Positions 33,760-43,856 of a stretch of DNA of 64,000 nucleotides are shown here, piece by piece. Origin of the DNA: Podospora pseudocomata (taxonomy: Eukaryota > Ascomycota > Sordariomycetes > Sordariales > Podosporaceae); the NCBI RefSeq assembly GCF_035222375.1, contig NC_085888.1, positions 62,001 through 126,000 of the forward strand, written 5' to 3'. A program made the translations under genes and the position numbers. The notes under the pieces were generated by a model, which saw only the letters and a program-made list of their open reading frames with translations, searched no databases and was not told where the DNA came from. Every line of letters begins with the position of its first letter. The stretch's first letter is position 1.

Positions 33760-34914
33760 TTATTTCAGTAACCCATGGGCAACCTTAAGAGCATGGATGC
33801 TATCTTCGTCCCACTGCCTTTTCTGTGACAGGACGCCCAAGTACATAAATGTATGGGGACATCCCAAGTACCGCTTAAGAGTGACCATGGTGCCGTTAGC
33901 AACAAGTTTCATTGCATAGGCTTCTCCCTCGTCCCGCAGCGGATCCACTTCTGCGGTGCGGATGTAGGTATTACATAACCCACTCCAGTTGGGAGCACGC
34001 ATGGGGGCAAGCCACCAGTCGGGCCACATCTTTCTGATTTCCGGCAGCTTGTCTCGCGGCATGCACTGGTTGCCAAAATACTTGATCCGCTTCCACGGCA
34101 GGACTGGCCCCCGGTGGAATTCGTGGAAGGACGGATAGGGAGATTGGGTGTAGTAGTCAAGACTGAGGCAGTCAGTGGTGGGGGGCACGGTGGGCATGCA
34201 CAGCTTAAGCGGGATCCCGGCATCTCTAGCCATGTGCTGCAAGACTAGCGAGATGTGACCGCCAGCGGAGACGCCGCCGATTGAGATGGAGAAGGGGTCG
34301 ACGTTGAGGCTGACATGTTCATCACGGACCCAGTTGAGCGCGGCCCATGCATCTTGGATGCACTTGCCCCATATCGTTTCTACCACAACCGAGTCAGAGC
34401 TGGCACCCGGCCCGAACAACATTTGTGAGACTGTACCTGGACAATGCCGATAGTTGACATCAACCACGACAACACCGGCCTTGCGCATTACCAAGCACAG
34501 ACCCGCCTCTGAGTGCAGGTCACCGAGCACAAAGCCGCCTCCGTGGAAGTTTAGGTGCACAGGATGGGGGCCGGGTCGCACAACTCCTCGCTCGTCTTCA
34601 ACCGGGTGGTAGACTCGCACCGGGATGCTTGTGCCATCTTGCGAGCTGACAACATGGTCACCTACGCCCTTTTCTTTGGAAGAATCGAGAGCACAAGGCG
34701 GCTGATGTTTTTGAGGACTTTTGCGAACCTCCTCAATGGGGATTGTGTGGGCGGGCGGTTGCTTGGCGATGACGTCGATGAAATACTGGAGAAATTCGGG
34801 GTCGAGTTTTGGGAGGATGTGCTCCTCAATCAGATCCAGTCCATCATTTGTAGGCTGCGACGCTCCTGGTTTTGGCACGGCGTGGCCGGCAAGGGTCGAG
34901 TCGAGATTGCTCAT
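33760..34914 (-). CDS. HSL-family alpha/beta hydrolase (esterase/lipase)
   Basis: Probable carboxylester hydrolase of the hormone-sensitive-lipase (alpha/beta hydrolase-3) group. The oxyanion motif is LNFHGGGFVLGD, the nucleophile is in IGGVSAGGHIS, the acid is in TAEVDPLRDEGEAYA and the His is in CPHTFMYLG. The frame is open throughout, but bases 34436-34380 read as an intron: GTACAG donor, TAG acceptor, 57 bases, no stop. Removing it restores the family motif NYRHCPETIWGKCIQDAWAA, giving about 365 instead of 384 residues. No signal peptide is seen. It is convergent with the SnoaL-like gene and divergent from the carotenoid oxygenase gene. Confidence 0.9.
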   Translation of the reverse strand: MSNLDSTLAGHAVPKPGASQPTNDGLDLIEEHILPKLDPEFLQYFIDVIAKQPPAHTIPIEEVRKSPQKHQPPCALDSSKEKGVGDHVVSSQDGTSIPVRVYHPVEDERGVVRPGPHPVHLNFHGGGFVLGDLHSEAGLCLVMRKAGVVVVDVNYRHCPGTVSQMLFGPGASSDSVVVETIWGKCIQDAWAALNWVRDEHVSLNVDPFSISIGGVSAGGHISLVLQHMARDAGIPLKLCMPTVPPTTDCLSLDYYTQSPYPSFHEFHRGPVLPWKRIKYFGNQCMPRDKLPEIRKMWPDWWLAPMRAPNWSGLCNTYIRTAEVDPLRDEGEAYAMKLVANGTMVTLKRYLGCPHTFMYLGVLSQKRQWDEDSIHALKVAHGLLK

Positions 34915-35580
34915 TTTGCCTCGTGCAGTTAACAGGAGGGGTTCGGACGGTTGCTGTGTGACTTTAAAATATCACGACGACCGGGACCTTGCAAGTGTCT
35001 CCAAATCCCAGTTGGAGATTCGGATGGTTCTCCTCGGCCCGTGTCGGCTTCCCCACAGTTCGGCACTTATACTCCGCATTACCCCATCATTTGCACAAGT
35101 CGCACAACAAAGCAAACTGTTGCAGCTGGCGGGGTCTACCTACCTGCTTACTAATCAGCCGCTGGTGCCAGTCAACCGCTAGGCGTCAAAGAGATAGGCA
35201 TCTTCTCAGCCAGAACAGTTCATGTCAAGGCCCTTTATAAGGACAAGCTACGACGTTATATTGCTTGTATTGCTCTTCTGAAGTGAGAGATGTTTATCCA
35301 GGGTGCCGTCCTCCCCATCTGCCTATGTACTTCATAAAACCCCACCGCGAAAGCTTGGCTTTGTGCATCGCGATCTTCACCTTCCTGAGACCATGATCAC
35401 AATCGGATTTCTCGCTTGCGATCCGTTGCCTGCAGCTATTTTCTGAGTAAACAGCAAACCCACTTCTCAACATCACCATCTTTTATCTTCCCATCAAGAA
35501 CGGAGCATACCGTCTTGTTGACTACTTTTCGGTCATCGTGACACCTCTTTTCAACTTAACTACCTATCCGAACCAGTGCA
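34915..35580. promoter_or_regulatory. Divergent intergenic region esterase / carotenoid oxygenase
   Basis: About 670 bases between divergent start codons. It should contain both promoters. A CTTTATAAGG TATA-like element lies near 35232-35241, and a CTACCTACCTGC motif at about 35137. No gene is seen. Confidence 0.4.
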
Positions 35581-37449
35581 ATGGCGTCAAGACAACAAGC
35601 TTCGTTGCTGAGGAATCAGAATGACGAGGAACGAGACTATGACATGGCAGTTCGTAATTTCCAGAGCGGTGCCTATCGCGACTGGCCCAATGAAGCAGGT
35701 GTAAGTGACGAGCTCATCATGGACTGAGCAACCATAGTTAACCATGCATGTGATTAGTTTGAGGGCCTTGGTGAAGAACGAGGTCCCGTTGAGGTTCCAG
35801 TTTCAGGATGCATTCCCCTGTGGGCAATTGGCAGTCTCTATCGCACAGGGCCGGGCATCTACACCATCGACGACACTCCCAAAGGAACATACCGCACCGA
35901 GCACTGGTTTGATGGCCTGGCGCATACTCACCGCTTCGACATTACCCCCGACCCCGATAATGAAAGCAAAGTCAAAGTATTTTACTCGTCTCGTCGGCAA
36001 TCGGACCATCTCGTCGAACACATTAGGAAAACTGGAAGTATGAAGCACCTCAGCTTTGGTCAGAAGCGCGACCCTTGTCTCGGATTGTTCTCAAAGGTTA
36101 TGGGGACGTGGCAAGCTGCGATGATCCCTCACGGAGAGAAATGGATGGAGAATGTCAGTGTGGCTATTTTGCCGAACCCACCTGGACTGGAATCGGAATC
36201 AGGCAATTTGTTGGGCAACAAGACTACGGTCGGGAGGGCACCCCAGTCAGGGGGCCACCGAGTCCCTCTCCCCCAAAGTGTGTGGGCAACAACCGACAAT
36301 AATCTCATGAAGCAAATGGACCCTGACACCCTAGAGCCTATCGGCTTTGCAACACAGTCGGCGTTTCACCCCTCACTCAAGGGGCCTCTTTCATGCGCCC
36401 ATCCACAAAGAGATCCCGTGAACGGCGACATCTACAACTTTAATCAGGACTTTGGAAGAGAGACTGTCTATCGAGTCTTTTGCGTCAGCGCATCGACGGG
36501 CCAGACCGAAATCATTGCCGAGCTGAGGGGAGAAGGTGTGCACGCAGCCTATATTCACAGTTTCTTTCTGACGCAGCACTTTGTTGTTCTTTGCATTCCA
36601 GCGTCGCATATTGGATGGGGAGGAGTCAAGATCCCTTGGGCCGGGAATATCGTCGACGCCATGGAGCCTTTTGACGAGTCCAAGAAGATGAAGTGGTTTG
36701 TAGTTGACCGCACCAACACAAAAAGAGGGGTTGTGGGACGGTTTGAGTCCGATGCGGGCTTTTTCTTCCATTCGGTGAATGCATTCGAAGAAGATGATGG
36801 CAGACGGATCGTTTGTGACATGATGCGGTATCGGAACCTCGACGTCATTCAGAAGATGTACTGCGATGTTATATTGCAGAGGGATGGAGCTACCGAGCGG
36901 TTTTGGGAAGTTGAGGAGAGGGCGAAGGGATCAATGCTTAGCCTCACAAGGTTTTCCCTATGTCTGGAACAGAGCAATCCGACGAGATTTGTGCCGGTTG
37001 AGAAAGTCTTTGCAATACCTGCTCCGCACGCGGGAGAATTGCCAACAATCAATCCGCTCTTTGCGACACGCAAGCACCGATATATCTACAGCTTGCCTTA
37101 TCAGGGCAGGAGCACCATGATGGATGGAATTGTCAAGACAGACACACAAACTAGGGAGGTTCTGTTTTGGGATATTCCAAAGGGACACAGTCCTGGCGAA
37201 GCTATCTTTGTACCGAGACTACCAACAGGTTCCAACGCCGAGCAAGAAGAGGATGACGGAGTGCTTTTAAGCATTATTCTTGATGGGTTTGACAAAACAA
37301 GCTACCTTTTGTGTTTGGATGCAAAGACAATGAAGGAGCTAGGACGTGCCGAGCTTGCATTTGCGATTGGGCTGGGATTTCACGGTGTGCATGTTACCGC
37401 AAGTAGTAAAGAGATAGAGAGGGTGACTGGATCTTTTACGCAAAAATAG
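35581..37449 (+). CDS. Carotenoid cleavage oxygenase (RPE65 family)
   Basis: Non-heme Fe(II) dioxygenase that splits a conjugated double bond of a carotenoid, apocarotenoid or stilbene. Exons 35581-35700 and 35758-37449 join in phase to 603 residues. The seven-bladed propeller family is shown by SLYRTGPGIYTI and EHWFDGLAHTHRF near the start. Four iron-binding His are expected in SCAHPQRDPVNG, AAYIHSFFLT, FFFHSVNAFEE and GFHGVHV near the C-terminus. Size resembles the fungal torulene-cleaving enzymes (CAO-2/CarT) of neurosporaxanthin synthesis, but a stilbene-cleaving role cannot be excluded. No other carotenoid gene is visible nearby. Confidence 0.88.
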
Positions 37450-38353
37450 TTGAATAAAAAGACTCTGAACGCCCCCATCTCTCCTTGTCCAAACCCCCTA
37501 GTCTGGTGCTTTCTGAAGCTGAAGCTACATACTTCCAACTTTGCACCTCTTTCACCAAATTTTGGCCTCGCTGTATCAATCCACAATAGCTGAGGGGGTT
37601 TGATTAGGCAGGCTGCACGCAGAGGAGTTCAGTTCCATTTGCATTCTGGCATCACAAGCATCAGCTCAAACACATCGCTTTGCTTCTTTTCAAGTTCGAT
37701 TCTCTATAGACAAGTATTAATTTTGTTTCTCTTATCACTGTTGTTACCTGAAGCTATATTCTCAACCATGCATACCATGAGCTTCCCTTGGCTCCTCATG
37801 CCAGACTGACATGGTGACAATGGACTTTTGAGTGAATGGGTTGAGGTCATATACCTATGGAACCAACCTTGCGCTTCATCAGCTACATCCCCATTTCCAG
37901 CCGCACCCAACACCCACGTAATTGAAGGCCCGGAAATTGAAGCCCTCGCAATCGAGCCTCTTGTGGGTAGTGGTGCTAAGCGCCACATCAATCTTAACAC
38001 TCATATCCTAACCCCAGCTGGGGGGTTGCACGGTTGGCAAAAGGAGGGGCTTCAGCGATCAGACGAACAGGGATGATCTGGATCCATTTGAAATAAGGCG
38101 GCTGAATTCAGCTGACAAAAGCGAGTAGGTTTGTGCGAGGGATATCGCTGCTGGCGATCGTGTAGGGCTCGCCGATCACTTTGATCTTTTGACATGGTAC
38201 CGACCGACGGCTGGAACTTGCTTTGTTAGTGTGCGAGTCTCGAGTGCAGCAAACTCCAAGGTGAGAAAATATGCATGTATTGCTGATTACTATTGTGTGT
38301 ATTGCCATCATGAAATGCAACTGCGATCTTTTCCAGTCCTCCCTTCAATCATC
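37450..38353. other. Convergent intergenic region, no gene recognised
   Basis: About 900 bases between two convergent genes. Only short open frames without domains are present. No RNA gene or repeat was recognised. Confidence 0.45.
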
Positions 38354-39541
38354 TCAGATCTTTTCCCTTATGGTCTCTTCCCTTACCGAGTTGCCCCCTT
38401 CCAGATCCACACGCACCTCTGTGGTCCGCCAGATTTCTGCCTCCCCGTTCTGCCCATTCGGCCCGAGAATGTCCTCCTCGCTCTGCGCCCGGCTGCTGTT
38501 CAAGCTCTTCATTCTGATCGCGCCATTGACGTTGCTAACCCCGCTGGTCCCATTCATCCGGCCGTACCCGGTGGCGCCTGTCTTCTTGGTGGACGCGTTG
38601 GCAGTCGCCAATCCAAAGTGCTGCAGCACCTGCTGGAAAGGCTTGCGCAGGCAAGGAATGCAAGCGGCGATGAAGGCGACCTGTTCCTCCACCAATGACC
38701 ACGTACCCATCTGGATACCCTCCAAGTTGGGGTCTTCGGTAAGACCAAAGTTGGCCGCCATGGTCGCCTTGACGATGGACGCCGCAGAGGCGAAGATACC
38801 CAGAGCCATGAGGACACCGATAACAATACGCTCCCGGAGGGGGATCTGAACCTTTCGGAGGAAGGTCACGGGCATGAGGGCAAAGATGACGTCGGTGACA
38901 ATGTTGAAGCTGGCGATGCAGATCGAGTTGACGCGGATGGCGCCCTTGCTCCAGCACTTTGCGTCGGCAACAAGGCCGAGGAGATCCCACGCGGCGTGGA
39001 GGGGAATGCACTGCAGGACGGCGGCCAGGGTGCCGTAGATGCTGACAATTACCTGGAGGGCGATCATGACCCACAGGAAGTGACGGACAGACTTGCGCTG
39101 CTCGAGGCGGAGAAGCATGCCGGCGACGGAGATCTTGATGGCGGCCATGGACCAGGCCCAGATGGGCTGGGATAGCACGGCAAGCTTGTTGGAGTAGATC
39201 ACATCGGCGAGGGTAAAGGTCGAGGGGTCACCGCCGAAGGTGTAGGGGACGGTGAGGATGAGGAGGATGGAGTTGGTCAGGACGAGGACCCAGGCGGCGC
39301 TGATGACATAGTCATCCCATCCCATGTGGAAGACCGGGAAGGATCTCGTCCACAACCGGGCGCTGAAAAGGATGAAAGATATGATGTTGAGGGTGACGGC
39401 GGCGGCTGTGAAGGAGTGGGCAGCCGTGTTCGCGGCATCGGTGGGTACGGAGGGGATGAGACTTGGATCAGGTGGCCCGGCGAAGGCTCCCGGAGGAGGG
39501 CCGCTGGCGCTTCCCGAGGCGCCCGAAGTTGTTGGCTCCAT
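38354..39541 (-). CDS. Pth11-like seven-transmembrane protein (fungal rhodopsin-like domain)
   Basis: Single-exon integral membrane protein of about 395 residues from the Met in MEPTTSGASGS. The frame stays open 54 codons further upstream (to 39703), with an extra hydrophobic stretch, but the shorter start fits the usual short Pro/Gly-rich N-terminus. Seven hydrophobic spans follow, including LNIISFILFSARLWT, WDDYVISAAWVLVL, IKISVAGMLLRLEQR, NIVTDVIFALMPV and FIAACIPCLRKPF. WDDY after span 1 and the Cys pair in the extracellular loop (LQCIPLH, DAKCWSKG) are typical of the fungal rhodopsin-like/Pth11 family. The C-terminal tail is cytoplasmic and Ser/Asn-rich. Probably a surface sensor; ligand unknown. 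Confidence 0.88.
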   Translation of the reverse strand: MEPTTSGASGSASGPPPGAFAGPPDPSLIPSVPTDAANTAAHSFTAAAVTLNIISFILFSARLWTRSFPVFHMGWDDYVISAAWVLVLTNSILLILTVPYTFGGDPSTFTLADVIYSNKLAVLSQPIWAWSMAAIKISVAGMLLRLEQRKSVRHFLWVMIALQVIVSIYGTLAAVLQCIPLHAAWDLLGLVADAKCWSKGAIRVNSICIASFNIVTDVIFALMPVTFLRKVQIPLRERIVIGVLMALGIFASAASIVKATMAANFGLTEDPNLEGIQMGTWSLVEEQVAFIAACIPCLRKPFQQVLQHFGLATANASTKKTGATGYGRMNGTSGVSNVNGAIRMKSLNSSRAQSEEDILGPNGQNGEAEIWRTTEVRVDLEGGNSVREETIREKI

Positions 39542-39703
39542 CGTCCCGGCGCAGTGGCTCACAACACAAACAGCAAAAAAAGCAAACAGACAGCAGCGAA
39601 CAAAACGAAGGGAGGTGGTGGAGGATCTGCGATGAGATGTCAAGGAGCTGTCATGGCCCTGGGTCTGGGGGATCGGCACACTCTTATCATCGTCCCAGGG
39701 CAT

Positions 39704-40966
39704 CGGTTTCGGTTAGTCACCGTGTCCACCATTGCAACCAAGCAAGATCGGATCTTTCACCCGATTCGCAATCCGGGGCTCCATGTCGTCTCCATGTTGA
39801 TGGATTCCCATGTTGCCTGCCGCGAATCTAATGGAGAAATTCCCCTCTTGGCCTCGCATTAGCTCAACTGTCGAGGGGGCCAAAGCGCGTCCGAGCACCT
39901 GAGGTCTGAACCCTCGTGTAGGGGTCTGGACATGTCAAAACAGTCAACGCACTGGTGCAACGACATTCGAGATTGCTCTCTCCACCCCGACGCCATGGGT
40001 CGAATGGGATGGTTCCCTGATTGCTGGGAATGCCTCGACGCCTCACCTACCTACAATGGCAGCTGGGTGCTCTTCGGCGTGTGTGGGCAGGCATGATGGG
40101 CCCGCTTGAGGGCAGTATAGTCTGGTAAGTTTTGGTAGCACACTACAGCTTGAGAATACAACCACGACCTTTTCCCTCTGTTTTTGACTGTTTGATATAC
40201 CACACCTTGTGGCACGAACCCACCGTACTGACGCGCACGGGCTTGGAAAGTTCTGCCGAGGATTCGGGCGGACGAGGCTAGAATTTTGTCTTCCACTAAT
40301 CTTTAGCGAACATCGTGCCATCTGCAGGAAACGCAATTAAAAAGCAGTCCCAAGCGATGGGATCGAGGTCGTGGTGGAAACGGTGGCGACGGTTCCCCGG
40401 GGGCTCCAGTCCTCCCAAAGAAGAAAAGGAGTCTGGCAAGCAGCAGCGTTGTTCCCTGCCATTGGTCTTCTCAGCGGACAATGCGCTCTGTCCTTGCCAT
40501 CACGCTGCTTCCTTCGTGCTATGTTTGAAGGCTTGAATGGGCAGGTCTCTAAATTCTCACTGCTGTCGCTTTGACGTTTGACTAGTTGACAGCTGCAGCC
40601 CCTTCTCCGCCGCTCTTCCCTCAGACGGTTCTACTCATGCATCCGCGGCCTTCTCCCCACGTACCTTACCTAGGCCTGCCCGGGAATAGTGCCCACCCTG
40701 GAGCCGAGTGTCCCGTCATCTGTGCGCGAAATTTTTGAGCACTCGCCGACATTTGGCGCTGAAGCATTTAATGTGTTTCTGCTTCGCTTCTTTGGCCCTA
40801 CAGTGTTTCGTTCCTGGGCCGGGAACAACATGGCGACTTTTCTTTCCCTCTCTTTTTGACTTGGCAAACCCCCCCACAAATCGGACCGGAGGCCCGGGGC
40901 GAACAATCGATCGTCGCCCGAGCGTCGTCGCTGGCGAGATCGACATGTCCCGGGGACGGTGATGAA
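39704..40966. other. Intergenic, no gene recognised
   Basis: About 1.26 kb upstream of the Pth11-like gene and downstream of the F-box-like gene. Overlapping short frames are not supported. A CTTACCTAGGCCTG motif lies near 40665. Confidence 0.45.
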
Positions 40967-41998
40967 CTATCTGTTGATAGCTAGCCGAGCTCGGACCTGG
41001 GTCAGATTTTCGTGACTGGTAAGATCGATCCAGCGCAGAGTCAGCGGGGTTGTGAGCTTTTTCGGGTTGGGAGCAGAGCGGAGGTGGTGGTGGATGGGGT
41101 GGCCAGTGGTCCGTTGCGCTGCAACGGGAAGGTCCGTGTGGTAGAGGGTGAAATCCCTTTCGATCTTCATGGACTGGAGCACGCCGGAGACAAGGTCCCT
41201 TGCTGCGACCTTACGGGGCTGAGGGAGCAAGCGGTTGCGAGGAAAAGGAGAACCACGGCTTTCCGAAGCCGGTCTAGCCCCTGGATCTACACCAGAATTG
41301 CCCTTCTCATCTTGTGCTATCGCACTCACCAAAGCGCCGGTTCTGGGTAAACCAAACCGATGAGCTGAGAGTAAAGCCGCGTCGGCCCGTTCCTTTTCCA
41401 GGTCGTCTTCTGAAGCCATTATAGCCTTGACAAGAGGCTGTAGATAGTAGCTCCTGCACGGCATTCTCCACCGGTGCTTTTCCGTTTTGCACACGTCTGC
41501 CCTACGAGATGACAGCAGTTGGGTCGTCAAAGGTGCGTCCATCAGGGCGGTGTACTCGACAAGCAGTATACTGTGCAACATGCTCGGGGCATGGTCGAAG
41601 CCCCCAGGCCATGGGCCTGAACGGGGACTGTGGAGATGAAAACGCAACTCAAGATCAGCGAGCGGGTTGAATAGGCCGGAATATCTCATCGAAGCACGTT
41701 GCAAGAATTCGGGTCTGTCGTTCTGGCAGGAATCGACAACTAGCCTGAAGAGGCCTGCGAGACGGGCATCTTCCCATTGCAGAAGTGTACTCCGTGCCTC
41801 TGAAAGCCCCCGCTGAAGATGTTGCAGGAAAAGATTCATCATGAAGTCTTTGCTGAATCGGTTGTACAAGCATTTGGATGAAAGCCAGATTGCGTGAATT
41901 TCGTCGAACGAAGTCATGTGGCCGAGGTTGGCTTCAAGGATGAGAATCAGAATCTCTGATGGGAGCTGCTGGAATGGAGATGTTGGAGAGGTTGTCAT
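40967..41998 (-). CDS. F-box-like protein of unknown function
   Basis: Single-exon frame of 343 codons. The N-terminus PFQQLPSEILILILEANLGH has the shape of an F-box, the Skp1-binding motif of SCF ubiquitin ligases. The motif is followed by a helical region (SSKCLYNRFSKDFMMNLF) also common after fungal F-boxes. No leucine-rich, WD or ankyrin repeats were found in the remainder, which contains a disordered Ser/Pro/Arg-rich patch. Its start codon is about 390 bases from the transposon end, so the insertion may sit in its promoter. Substrate-receptor function is inference. Confidence 0.6.
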   Translation of the reverse strand: MTTSPTSPFQQLPSEILILILEANLGHMTSFDEIHAIWLSSKCLYNRFSKDFMMNLFLQHLQRGLSEARSTLLQWEDARLAGLFRLVVDSCQNDRPEFLQRASMRYSGLFNPLADLELRFHLHSPRSGPWPGGFDHAPSMLHSILLVEYTALMDAPLTTQLLSSRRADVCKTEKHRWRMPCRSYYLQPLVKAIMASEDDLEKERADAALLSAHRFGLPRTGALVSAIAQDEKGNSGVDPGARPASESRGSPFPRNRLLPQPRKVAARDLVSGVLQSMKIERDFTLYHTDLPVAAQRTTGHPIHHHLRSAPNPKKLTTPLTLRWIDLTSHENLTQVRARLAINR

Positions 41999-42384
41999 GG
42001 CTATAGTCTCCGGGAGTCGTGGTCAAGTAGATGAATGGTCGTTGTAGAGTCAATGTTGGGATGTTGACGACCACCTAGGGGTATACACTTTATTCTTCTT
42101 ACACTGCTGGGGGTTTAAATTTCTGTACTGATGGCTTTGGATACGTCAGCCTAGGAGGCAGCCAATGTTCAACGAGGACGCGCCACTTTGGCTTCGAAGC
42201 CTCAGCTTTGGCTTGGCAACCCGCCTCCACTGGCTCCCTCTTCAACCATTACAGGTTCGCAGTGATGTGTATTGTGCGTAATCAATGGTCACATTTCTAC
42301 CTGCCTGAAATCGTGGCACTAAAGGTTTCAGTTTCGTCTCTGAAAGTGCATATGCTCTTTCCATCTTGAGTCAAAGCAGGTATA
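41999..42384. promoter_or_regulatory. Promoter region of the F-box-like gene, interrupted by a transposon
   Basis: About 385 bases between the F-box-like start codon (minus strand) and the left transposon end. GTTTAAAT at 42112-42119 is an A+T-rich stretch. Upstream regulatory sequence of the gene may continue beyond the element. Confidence 0.4.
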
Positions 42385-42429
42385 ACGTATTTTATAAGCG
42401 AGTCGTGGGTACAATCGAGCCGTGGGTTC
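42385..42429 (+). repeat. Left terminal inverted repeat of the pogo-like element
   Basis: 45 bases that match the complement of the right end at 42 positions. Mismatches are at repeat positions 6, 7 and 31. It contains two 15-base direct sub-repeats separated by AA. Confidence 0.9.
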
Positions 42430-42482
42430 CTTGACGCGACGCATCCTCTCTCTCCTAAACATCATTTTTTCCACAACCTAAC

Positions 42483-43766
42483 ATGTCTCCCCCTTCAAAG
42501 GAAGCCAGAGTAATCTTAGCCCTTGAAGCTCTTCAAAACAACGAAGAATTGAAGCTTGAAGCCATAGCTAAGCTCTATAGCGTACCACCTTCAACACTCC
42601 GTGACCGACGCGCTGGCAAGCCTGCACGACGCGATACTACGCCCAAATCGCGCCGTCTCACAGATTCCGAAGAGAACACTATTATTCAATATATCATTGA
42701 GCTAAATGCGCGAGCTTTTCCACCAAGATTGCGTGGTGTGGAAGATATGGCTAACCACCTTGCCAACTGGTATACCGAGTGCAACTTACCGTCTACCTGG
42801 CGCATCGCAACCACCGATAATGGCTGGACTACCAATGCGGTAGGCCTGGATTGGATCAAGCACTTCGACTATTACACAGCGTCTCGCACAAAGGGCAAAT
42901 ACCGGTTATTGATCCTCGACGGCCACGAAAGCCACCACTCGACCGAATTTGAGCGCCACTGCCAGCAGAATAATATTATTACGCTCTGCATGCCTCCACA
43001 CTCCTCCCACCTCCTTCAACCACTCGATGTTGGCTGCTTTGGGCCGCTAAAACAGGCGTACGGTCGCCAGATCGAGGACTTGATACGCATTCATATCAAC
43101 CACATAAGCAAGCTCGAGTTCCTCTGTGCCTTCCGCGAAGCCTTCTTCGCCTCTACAACGGAGAAGAATATACAGGGTGGCTTTACGGGTGCTGGCCTTG
43201 TGCCAGATGATCCAGAGAGGGTGCTTTCCAAGCTGGATATCGAGCTTCGTACGCCAACACCCCCGACCTCACGGCCCGGCACTGCGCAACCTTGGGTCTT
43301 CCAGACACCACACAACCCTCGAGAAGCCGAATCGCAGTCAACGCTCATTAAGACTCGCATTGCCAACCATCAAAATAGCTCCTCAACTTCGATATTAGCT
43401 GCTGTGGACCAGCTTGCCAAGGGTACAACAGCTATAATGCATCGAGTGGCTCTCCTCGAGTCAGAGGTCGCTTCGCTCCGTAAGGCCAACGAGGCACTAA
43501 GCAAACGCCGGAGAGCCAAAAAAACACGCGTACGTCTCGGAGGATCACTTACTGTGCAGGATGCATACGATCTACTGGATAACAAGGCCGTGGGTGGAGA
43601 GGGAGTGCAAGAAACGCAGCCGGATGGTAGTGGTGCAGGGGGGTCTCATACGAAGGTTCGGTGCTGTGGTGTGTGCGGCAAGCCTGGCCATAACGCGCGC
43701 ACTTGCCAGGAGGCTGGAGAATCATCTGATACATCTATTGCAGAGGAAATTGTAGTTAGTTACTAG
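42483..43766 (+). CDS. Truncated pogo-type transposase with C-terminal zinc knuckle
   Basis: DDE-superfamily transposase, 427 residues, single exon. The N-terminal psq-type helix-turn-helix is present (residues 1-45, KLEAIAKLYSVPPSTLRDR). A CENP-B-type second DNA-binding domain begins (LTDSEENTIIQYI, ARAFPPRLRGVEDMANHL) but jumps directly to the late catalytic domain (IATTDNGWTTNAVGLDWIKH). The second catalytic Asp is in LLILDGHESHHS and the third in LLQPLDVGCFGPLK. The first, in the NFDETG motif of the family, is missing with roughly 150 residues. The deletion keeps the frame. A coiled-coil-like stretch and a CCHC knuckle (CGVCGKPGHNARTC) close the protein. It should be catalytically dead but might bind its TIRs. 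Confidence 0.9.
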   Translation: MSPPSKEARVILALEALQNNEELKLEAIAKLYSVPPSTLRDRRAGKPARRDTTPKSRRLTDSEENTIIQYIIELNARAFPPRLRGVEDMANHLANWYTECNLPSTWRIATTDNGWTTNAVGLDWIKHFDYYTASRTKGKYRLLILDGHESHHSTEFERHCQQNNIITLCMPPHSSHLLQPLDVGCFGPLKQAYGRQIEDLIRIHINHISKLEFLCAFREAFFASTTEKNIQGGFTGAGLVPDDPERVLSKLDIELRTPTPPTSRPGTAQPWVFQTPHNPREAESQSTLIKTRIANHQNSSSTSILAAVDQLAKGTTAIMHRVALLESEVASLRKANEALSKRRRAKKTRVRLGGSLTVQDAYDLLDNKAVGGEGVQETQPDGSGAGGSHTKVRCCGVCGKPGHNARTCQEAGESSDTSIAEEIVVSY

Positions 43767-43809
43767 TGTTGTATGTAGTAATTAAGGATAGTTGTTGGTA
43801 GGTAGTGGA

Positions 43810-43854
43810 GAACCCACGGCTCGCTTGTACCCACGACTCGCTTATAATGTACGT
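43810..43854 (-). repeat. Right terminal inverted repeat of the pogo-like element
   Basis: Complement matches the left repeat over about 45 bases. It is followed directly by the TA target duplication at 43855-43856. Confidence 0.9.
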
Positions 43855-43856
43855 TA

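Larger units (their letters stand above)
42385..43854 (+). mobile_element. pogo/Fot1-like Tc1-mariner DNA transposon, internally deleted
   Basis: A 1470-base element flanked by a TA target duplication (42383-42384 and 43855-43856). Terminal inverted repeats are about 45 bases with three mismatches: 42385-42429 and the complement of 43854-43810, both starting ACGTA. Each repeat holds two near-identical 15-base direct sub-repeats ending GTGGGTAC and GTGGGTTC, probably transposase-binding sites. One gene fills the interior. Intact TIRs and target duplication suggest recent insertion, while the encoded transposase is incomplete, so the copy should be non-autonomous. Confidence 0.92.

Noticed and set aside
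38535-39074. 179-codon frame opposite or beside the Pth11-like frame
   Set aside because: Its composition is Arg/His/Pro-rich and it overlaps the conserved 7-TM frame in another phase.
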